Assembly: GCA_003647095.1 (NCBI GenBank) | Contig: QMME01000072.1 | Coordinates: forward strand, 1 to 13,531 | Direction: 5' to 3' | From: Deltaproteobacteria bacterium | GTDB taxonomy: Bacteria > Myxococcota > B64-G9 | Length of the DNA: 13,531 nt | In this document: one piece after another, positions 6,469-11,951 of the stretch | How the letters are laid out: every line of letters starts with the position of its first letter | Numbering within the stretch: the stretch's first letter is position 1 | Position numbers and translations under genes: made by a program | The notes under the pieces: model-generated | Seen by the model: only the letters and a program-made list of their open reading frames with translations | What the model was told of the DNA's origin: nothing | Database searches by the model: none

Positions 6469-9453
6469 TCAGGGGGCGGGGTTGGCCGCCGCGCCGGGCT
6501 TGAGCACCAGGCCCCGGCCCCGCTGCCCGTCCAGTTCCACCAGCAGCGGCCGCTCCAGGCGCAGGTGGCGGACCAGCTCCGTCTGGCAGTGGGCCGGCTG
6601 GCGGTCCAGCCACTCCCAGTCCAGGCGGTCGCCGCCGGGGTCGGCGTCGGCGGCCACCGTCAGGTAGCCCAGGCGCAGCGAGGTGAGGTTGTGGAAGAAG
6701 TGGGTGCCCGAGGAGGGCTCCACGCGGTAGTCCGGCAGCGTCGCCTCCACGATTACCCGGGCGGCGGAGATCTGCGCCCACTGCACGGGGATGCCCAGCC
6801 AGTGATCGGCCGAGCCCCAGCGCCCGGGGCCGATGAGCAGGTAGCCGCGCCCCTGCTCCAGCAGCTCGGCGTTCATGCGCTCGATGTCGCGGGCGATGGC
6901 CGGGTTGCGGGAAGGCTCGAAGGCCTGGGGGCGGACGTAGATCACGTCGCGGATGTCGGCGTGGCGGCCGTGGCCCAGGGAACGGTGGGAACGGCAGACG
7001 ACGCCGTCCGGGGCGATGTCGCGCTCGGCCAGCTCCGGCAGGGCTTCGCTGGTCCGCACCGGGCGCAGCTGCAGGGCGTACAACACCGCCGGCTCGCTGG
7101 AGGGCTGGCCCCGGAAGCGACTGGCATAGGCTCCCAGGTCGCAGGCGAATTCCAGCTCCACGGCCGTGCCCATGGCCTCGGTGGCCAGTCCCAGCAGCTG
7201 CTCCAGGGCCGCCGCCAGGGGCACGGCCCGGTGCTTGAGGATGTTGTTGAAGGTCAGCACCCAGGGACCGCGGGCGTCCGGGCTCTCGGTGATGATGCCG
7301 TTGGCGGTGTCGTAGATGCTGGCCAGCAGTTGCAGGGTGCCGTCCTGCTCGGCCGCCGGCAGGTCGTAGCGGCGGGTGAAATCCGCCTCCCCGGCGGCGG
7401 CGGAGCGGGCGCCGGCCAGGTCCAGGGCGTAGAAGTTGCGCTGGCTGTACTTGAGAAAGTCGTCGGGGGTGGGCACCTGGGGCAGGATGGCCGGGTAGCG
7501 GGGGCAGAAGCGCAGGTACTCGCCTCCCTCGACCACGATGCGTCCCAGGCCCAGGGCCATGTGCACCACCCCGTCGGCGGCCTGCTGCGGGGGCAGGGGA
7601 TAGAAGTTGTAGCTGTGGGCCACCCCGGACACGTGCGGGTAGAAGCGCTCGCCGTAGCGCCGTCCCACCAGCCGCTGGATGATGACCGCCATCTTCTCTT
7701 CCTCGGCGCGGTTGGCGGTGGCCTTGAGGTAGGCCCGGGCGTTGCTGCAGAAGGCCGAGGCGAACACCAGCTTGACGGCCCGTTTCAGCCCCTCCAGCCG
7801 CTCGCTGATGCCGGGGGCGTTGTTGGGAATCATCACCGTGTCGTAGATGCCGGCGAAGGGGTGCAGCATGTCGTCCTCGAGCAGGCTCGAGGAGCGCACC
7901 GCCAGCGGCCCGGAGAGGTTTTCCAGGATGACCCGCAGGCCGGCGGTCACGTCGTCGGGCAAGTGGGCCGCCAGGCACAGCTGGCGCACCATCTCGTCGC
8001 TGTTGCCGCCGGCGGCCAGGTTGCGGAGCCGGTTGTCGTCCAGGAAGCGATCGAACACCTCGGTGGTGAGCACGAAGGTCTGGGGAATGCGGATGGGCAT
8101 GCCCGCCAGGCTGCCGCTTTCGCTGCGCTCGGTGAGCAGGTGGTTCAGGAAGGCCAGGCCGCGGGCCTTGCCGCCCAGCATGCCGCCGCCCAGGCGCTGG
8201 AAGAGGCTTTCGCCGTCGAAGTGCCGGCGGGAGAAATCGGTGACCGTGCCGGCCAGCTCGGTGCGGCGCAGCTTGCCCAGCTCGTCGATGAGGTAGCGGC
8301 GCAGCGCGTCCAGGGAGGGGAAGTCGCTCACCTTCTGGGGGCGCAGCTTGGCGGCCAGGTCGAACTCGCTGCGGGCCAGCAGCCAGTTGGAGATGTGGTT
8401 GTGGCTGGCGTGGTACTGCAGCGACTCGGCGGGAATGCGGGTGAGGCATTCGCGGAACTCGCGGATGTCGCTGGCCCGGGCCACCTCGCTGCCGTCGGCC
8501 AGGCGGAAGATGAAGGGGCCGAAGCCCAGGTGCTCGATGAGGAAATCACGCACCTGCTGCAGCAGCGAGGGCGAGTTCTTGGTGACGAACATGCCCAGCT
8601 CGACGGCTTCCGCGGCGTACTTCTCGTCGGCCGACTGCAGGACTATGGGCAGGTCGGGCATCTGCTGGCGCACCCGCCGGGCCAGCTGCAGGCCCGCCCG
8701 GGGATCGAGCTTTCCCTGGCGGGGAAAGCCCAGGTCGCTGATCAGCGCCAGCAGGTTGTCGCGGTACCTGGCCACGATGGCCTCGGCCTCTTCGTAGTCG
8801 CTGGCGTGCACCACCTTGGGACGGGTGCGCATGCGCAGCAGCTTGTCCAGGCGGCTGGTACCCTCGGCGAACAGCGACTGCGACTGCTTCATCAGCTCCG
8901 GGTAGAGCACGGACAGGAAGGCCGAGTAGTAGCGGATGGAATCCTCCACCACCAGGATGACCCGCAGGTCGGCGATGGCGATGTCCTCGTCGATGTTGGC
9001 CCGGTCCTCGGCCTCCTTGATGATGGCCAGCAGGATCTTGGCGTCGCCGTTCCACAGGAAGATGGAGTCGATGGCCTCGCGGCTGACCAGGCGGCGCAGG
9101 CGGGCCATCTCGCCGTGGTCGAAGCCCAGCACCACCACCGGGGTGCCGGGGCGCAGCTCCTTCACCCGGCGGCCGAACTCGCCCAGGTCGGTGTTGGCCA
9201 GGCGGGCCACCCGCAGCACCAGGTCGAAGCGTTCCTTTTCCAGCGCCTCCAGGGCCGCCTCCTCGCTGGCGACGTGGGTGACGTGCGGGGCGCTGGACAG
9301 GCTCAGGGCCTTGTACTCCAGGAAGATCTGCTCGGTGAGGTTGCCTTCTTCCTGGAGCACGAAGGCGTCGTAGGCGGTGGACACCAGCAGCACGCTGCGC
9401 ATGCGGTGGTGCATGAGGCGGTTGTACTTCTGCTTGCGCCGCGACGAGGTCAT
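6469..9453 (-). CDS. receiver-like plus PEP-synthase-type ATP-grasp protein, lacking the PEP and phosphohistidine domains
   Basis: This 994-residue, probably cytoplasmic protein has no signal peptide or membrane segment. Residues about 17-135 form a receiver-like fold (SVLLVSTAYDAFVLQEEG) with no phosphoacceptor Asp in the expected place. Residues about 163-310 are a second receiver with an acidic pocket (VVEDS), an ISDLGFP stretch whose D240 fits the phosphorylation site, and K292 (VTKNS). Residues about 420-800 match the nucleotide-binding domain of PEP synthase/pyruvate phosphate dikinase: GGGMLGGKARGLAFLN, LAVRSSSLLEDD with FAGIYDT, and LQLRPV. The tail (about 871-934) has GPGRWGS and SGTHFFHNLTSLRLGY. 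I find no swivelling phosphohistidine motif and no PEP-binding barrel, so the common label 'PEP synthase' would be wrong; the reaction is unknown. I chose ATG 9453, behind a weak AAAGG, over TTG 9492. It lies downstream of gdhA but beyond that gene's terminator. The family is recalled from several anaerobic lineages. Confidence 0.85.
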   Translation of the reverse strand: MTSSRRKQKYNRLMHHRMRSVLLVSTAYDAFVLQEEGNLTEQIFLEYKALSLSSAPHVTHVASEEAALEALEKERFDLVLRVARLANTDLGEFGRRVKELRPGTPVVVLGFDHGEMARLRRLVSREAIDSIFLWNGDAKILLAIIKEAEDRANIDEDIAIADLRVILVVEDSIRYYSAFLSVLYPELMKQSQSLFAEGTSRLDKLLRMRTRPKVVHASDYEEAEAIVARYRDNLLALISDLGFPRQGKLDPRAGLQLARRVRQQMPDLPIVLQSADEKYAAEAVELGMFVTKNSPSLLQQVRDFLIEHLGFGPFIFRLADGSEVARASDIREFRECLTRIPAESLQYHASHNHISNWLLARSEFDLAAKLRPQKVSDFPSLDALRRYLIDELGKLRRTELAGTVTDFSRRHFDGESLFQRLGGGMLGGKARGLAFLNHLLTERSESGSLAGMPIRIPQTFVLTTEVFDRFLDDNRLRNLAAGGNSDEMVRQLCLAAHLPDDVTAGLRVILENLSGPLAVRSSSLLEDDMLHPFAGIYDTVMIPNNAPGISERLEGLKRAVKLVFASAFCSNARAYLKATANRAEEEKMAVIIQRLVGRRYGERFYPHVSGVAHSYNFYPLPPQQAADGVVHMALGLGRIVVEGGEYLRFCPRYPAILPQVPTPDDFLKYSQRNFYALDLAGARSAAAGEADFTRRYDLPAAEQDGTLQLLASIYDTANGIITESPDARGPWVLTFNNILKHRAVPLAAALEQLLGLATEAMGTAVELEFACDLGAYASRFRGQPSSEPAVLYALQLRPVRTSEALPELAERDIAPDGVVCRSHRSLGHGRHADIRDVIYVRPQAFEPSRNPAIARDIERMNAELLEQGRGYLLIGPGRWGSADHWLGIPVQWAQISAARVIVEATLPDYRVEPSSGTHFFHNLTSLRLGYLTVAADADPGGDRLDWEWLDRQPAHCQTELVRHLRLERPLLVELDGQRGRGLVLKPGAAANPAP

Positions 9454-9490
9454 GAGAGCCTTTCTAGGCCATTCGCGGCCGCATTTGAAC

Positions 9491-9516
9491 AAAAAAAGGG
9501 CGCCCCGCGGGCGCCC
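9491..9516 (-). terminator. intrinsic terminator of gdhA
   Basis: On the minus strand, GGGCGCCC (9516-9509) and a second GGGCGCCC (9505-9498) form a perfect 8-bp stem around a 3-nt GCG loop. A run of seven T follows directly (9497-9491). It starts 24 nt after the gdhA stop codon. It separates gdhA from the downstream receiver/ATP-grasp gene, which then needs read-through or its own promoter within the 37 nt before its ATG. Confidence 0.93.
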
Positions 9517-9540
9517 CGGATGAACGATGCCGGCCGGGCC

Positions 9541-10881
9541 TCAGACGACGCCCTGGTCGCACATGGAGTCGGCCACCTTGATGAAGCCGCCGATGTTGGC
9601 GCCGTTGACGTAGTTGACCCAGTCGCCTTCCTTGCCGTAGCGCACGCACACCTCGTGGATGGACTTCATGATGCCGTGCAGGCGGCCGTCCACCTCCTCG
9701 CGGCTCCAGGACAGGCGCATGCCGTTCTGGCTCATCTCCAGCCCCGAGGTGGCCACGCCGCCGGCGTTGGCGGCCTTGCCGGGCCCGTAGAGGATCTTGT
9801 TCTCCAGGAAGACGTCGATGCCGCCGGGCTCGGTGGGCATGTTGGCCCCCTCGCTGACGCAGATGCAGCCGTTCTTGACCAGGGTCTTGGCCTCCTCGGT
9901 GCTGATCTCGTTCTGGGTGGCGCAGGGCATGGCCACGTCGCACTTGACGCCCCAGGGGCGCTGGCCCTCGAGGTACTCGGCGTGGGTGTACTTGTTGCAG
10001 TACTCCTTGATGCGGCCGCGCTTGTTGTTCTTGAGATCCATGACGAAGGCCAGCTTGCCCTGGTCTATGCCTTCCCGGTCGACCACCGTGCCGTTGGAAT
10101 CGGAGAGGGTGACCACCTTGCCGCCCAGCTGGGTGACCTTCTCGGTGGCGTACTGGGCCACGTTGCCGGAACCGGAGATGGTCACCACCTTGCCCTGGAA
10201 GGACTCGCCGCGGGTCTTGAGCATCTCCTCGGCGAAGTAGGTGGCCCCGTAGCCGGTGGCCTCGGGGCGAATCAGCGAGCCGCCCCAGTTCAGGCCCTTG
10301 CCGGTGAGCACCCCGGTGAACTCGTTGCGCAGGCGCTTGTACATGCCGAACATGAAACCGATCTCGCGTCCGCCCACGCCGATGTCGCCGGCGGGAACGT
10401 CGGTGTTGGGACCGATGTGGCGGAACAGCTCCATCATGAAGCTCTGGCAGAAGCGCATCACCTCGGCCTCGCTCTTGCCCTTGGGATCGAAATCGCTGCC
10501 GCCCTTGCCGCCGCCCATGGGCAGGGTGGTGAGCGAGTTCTTGAACACCTGCTCGAAGGCCAGGAACTTGAGGATGCCCAGGTTGACGCTGGGGTGGAAG
10601 CGCAGGCCTCCCTTGTAGGGGCCGATGGCGCTGTTCATCTCGATGCGGTAGCCCTTGTTGACGCGCACCTGGCCCTGGTCGTCGACCCAGGGCACCCGGA
10701 ACATCACCACCCGCTCGGGCTCGACGATGCGCTCGATGATGTTGGCGGCCTGGTAGCGGGGGTTCTGCTCGATCACGCTCCAGATGGAGGTGATTACCTC
10801 CTCCACCGCCTGGTGGAACTCCGGCTCGTTGGGGTTCCTGGCTTTGACGTGGTTCATGAACTCGGCTACTGAACCGTACAT
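9541..10881 (-). CDS. gdhA: NADP-type glutamate dehydrogenase
   Basis: The enzyme interconverts 2-oxoglutarate plus ammonia and glutamate in the cytoplasm, usually as a homohexamer. At 446 residues it is almost the same length as E. coli GdhA (447) and shows no gap. Visible active-site features are GPYKGGLRFHPSVN with K90, PMGGGKGGSDFDPKGKS with catalytic K126, and PAGDIGVGGREIG with D166. The Rossmann glycine motif SGSGNVAQYA (about 236-245) is followed by LSDSNGT (259-265). This Ser-Asp-Ser arrangement resembles the NADP-dependent, ammonia-assimilating type, though cofactor choice is inferred. ATG 10881 is preferred to an in-frame upstream start at 10974 because AGGAGG lies 7 nt before it and the protein then aligns with family N-termini. 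A dyad that includes TTGACA lies upstream, and a strong terminator follows. The gene is therefore probably monocistronic. Confidence 0.97.
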   Translation of the reverse strand: MYGSVAEFMNHVKARNPNEPEFHQAVEEVITSIWSVIEQNPRYQAANIIERIVEPERVVMFRVPWVDDQGQVRVNKGYRIEMNSAIGPYKGGLRFHPSVNLGILKFLAFEQVFKNSLTTLPMGGGKGGSDFDPKGKSEAEVMRFCQSFMMELFRHIGPNTDVPAGDIGVGGREIGFMFGMYKRLRNEFTGVLTGKGLNWGGSLIRPEATGYGATYFAEEMLKTRGESFQGKVVTISGSGNVAQYATEKVTQLGGKVVTLSDSNGTVVDREGIDQGKLAFVMDLKNNKRGRIKEYCNKYTHAEYLEGQRPWGVKCDVAMPCATQNEISTEEAKTLVKNGCICVSEGANMPTEPGGIDVFLENKILYGPGKAANAGGVATSGLEMSQNGMRLSWSREEVDGRLHGIMKSIHEVCVRYGKEGDWVNYVNGANIGGFIKVADSMCDQGVV

Positions 10882-10957
10882 GGCTCTTCCTCCTGGGTAC
10901 CGGTTGGGAGATGTGGATTCACCATCAACACGACGGGTTACCAGAACAGGGGAAATA

Positions 10958-10978
10958 CCGATTGTCAAGCGCAATCGG
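10958..10978. promoter_or_regulatory. perfect inverted repeat overlapping a putative gdhA -35 box
   Basis: CCGATTG (10958-10964) and CAATCGG (10972-10978) are perfect 7-bp inverted repeats separated by 7 nt, a spacing suited to a dimeric regulator. The minus-strand reading contains TTGACA (10968-10963), a consensus -35 facing gdhA. The hexamer 17 nt further on is TCTGGT, a poor -10, so either an activator is needed or the promoter is elsewhere. The site is about 80 bp upstream of the gdhA ATG and about 92 bp before the thioredoxin ATG. Confidence 0.5.
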
Positions 10979-11000
10979 CAGCGGCCGACCGGCGACGCCC

Positions 11001-11028
11001 TTGCCTTCCCGGTTGCTGGATCTATACT
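11001..11028 (+). promoter_or_regulatory. putative sigma-70 promoter of the thioredoxin-like gene
   Basis: TTGCCT (11001-11006) and TATACT (11023-11028) are 16 nt apart. TATACT matches the -10 consensus at 5 of 6 positions, the clearest AT-rich hexamer in this region. Transcription would start near 11035, giving a leader of about 35 nt before the ATG at 11070. Confidence 0.6.
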
Positions 11029-11069
11029 TTAGCCCGGACGGCAGAACCCCGTCCCCGGGAGGACGCGAC

Positions 11070-11879
11070 ATGGCAACGCTGGAAATAACCAAGGAGAACC
11101 TGCAGCAGACCATCGAGCAGAACGACATCGTGCTCATCGACTTCTGGGCCGAGTGGTGCGGCCCCTGCAAGATGTTCGGGCCCATCTTCGAGAAGGCCTC
11201 GGAGAAGTACCCCGACATCGTCTTCGGCAAGTGCGACACCGAGGCCGAGGGCGAGGTGGCCGCCGTCTTCGGCATCCAGTCCATTCCCACCCTGGCGGTT
11301 TTCCGCGAGGGCATGCTTATCTTCCAGCAGGCCGGGGCCCTGCCGGCGGCGGCGCTGGAGGAGCTGATCAAGAAGGTGGGCGAGCTGGACATGGCCGAGC
11401 TGCGCCGGGAGGCCGGGCTGCCGCCGCGGGAGGAAAAGCCCGCGGCCGGTCCCGCCCGGCAAGCGGCAGCGGCACCGGCCGCGCCGCCCCCGGCCGCGTC
11501 CACCCCCCCGGCCGCATCCGCTCCCCCGGGCGCATCCACTCCCCCGGGCGGCGACGGCGCGGGAAAGGTCGTGGCCACCGTCTCGGCCGGGCAGGGGCTG
11601 GCCCTCATGGCCGATGACTTCGTGCTCCGGCGCCAGGGCGTCACCCGGGAGTTCCTGGAGCGGGCGGCCGGCATTCCCGCCGCCGCCCGGGTGCTGGACA
11701 GGTACCGCCGCATCCGCGACGCGGTGCGCGAGCGGGGCAGCGACGCCCTGGAGGAGCTGCGCGCCGAGCATGCCGCCTGGGACTTCGACCGGGAGCGCGA
11801 GCTGGCCGCCCTCGACGCCGATACCCGCAGCGAGGTCAAGGCGGTGCTGCGCGCCGTCGACGAGCTGCTCAAGGGGTGA
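11070..11879 (+). CDS. thioredoxin with Pro/Ala-rich linker and unidentified helical C-terminal domain
   Basis: Residues 1 to about 105 are a typical thioredoxin fold: WAEWCGPCK with redox cysteines C30 and C33, and cis-proline P73 in QSIPT. An extra cysteine, C55, sits in FGKCDTE. It should act as a cytoplasmic disulfide reductase, as there is no signal peptide. Unlike ordinary thioredoxins of about 105-110 residues, this protein has 269. A charged helix (about 105-116) leads into a Pro/Ala/Ser-rich linker (about 117-168) containing six-residue repeats. A roughly 100-residue domain follows, dominated by charged helices. I do not recognise that domain. ATG 11070 is supported by GGGAGG (11057-11062) 7 nt upstream; an earlier in-frame start would extend into the promoter. 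It is divergent from gdhA. The next gene has its own ribosome site and probable promoter. Confidence 0.92.
   Translation: MATLEITKENLQQTIEQNDIVLIDFWAEWCGPCKMFGPIFEKASEKYPDIVFGKCDTEAEGEVAAVFGIQSIPTLAVFREGMLIFQQAGALPAAALEELIKKVGELDMAELRREAGLPPREEKPAAGPARQAAAAPAAPPPAASTPPAASAPPGASTPPGGDGAGKVVATVSAGQGLALMADDFVLRRQGVTREFLERAAGIPAAARVLDRYRRIRDAVRERGSDALEELRAEHAAWDFDRERELAALDADTRSEVKAVLRAVDELLKG
11487..11550 (+). repeat. 18-bp tandem repeat encoding the thioredoxin linker
   Basis: Units start at 11487, 11505, 11523 and 11541 (the last partial), each beginning CCCCCGG with a CATCC/CGTCC core, about 3.5 copies in all. They encode six-residue units of the type P-A/G-A-S-T/A-P. Divergence among copies is small, so linker length could vary between strains by slippage in steps of six residues without breaking the frame. 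Confidence 0.85.
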
Positions 11880-11912
11880 TGACACCATCCCGCCCTTCCC
11901 CCGTCGTGACTG

Positions 11913-11921
11913 TGGTATCAT
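11913..11921 (+). promoter_or_regulatory. putative extended -10 promoter of the secreted-protein gene
   Basis: TGGTATCAT (11913-11921) matches the extended -10 form TGnTATAAT with one mismatch. It lies 30 nt before the ATG at 11952, in the 72-nt gap after the thioredoxin stop. No convincing -35 is visible, which an extended -10 can tolerate. No hairpin terminator is seen in the gap, so read-through from the thioredoxin gene is also possible. Confidence 0.45.
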
Positions 11922-11951
11922 TACCGGGAGAACGGAGAGGAGGGACGGAAG

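Noticed and set aside
9454..9492. TTG start at 9492 for the receiver/ATP-grasp gene
   Set aside because: It would lie directly at the T-run of the gdhA terminator and has no ribosome site; the ATG at 9453 leads straight into the first receiver-like domain.
6565..10872. A 1435-codon open frame on the plus strand, antisense to the ATP-grasp hybrid and gdhA
   Set aside because: It is an antisense shadow created by the extreme GC bias at third positions. The translation is low-complexity (Gly/Ala/Val/His/Gln-rich), has no motif, and spans two real genes plus a terminator.
10882..10974. N-terminal extension of gdhA to a start at 10974
   Set aside because: The added residues do not resemble GdhA, they would be encoded across the putative promoter and dyad, and the ATG at 10881 has a strong AGGAGG at proper spacing.
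10991..11004. A sigma-54-like GG-N10-GC (GGC...TTGC) upstream of the thioredoxin gene
   Set aside because: Spacing fits, but the other consensus positions mostly do not, and such a match is common by chance in GC-rich DNA. The overlapping TTGCCT/TATACT pair is a better promoter.
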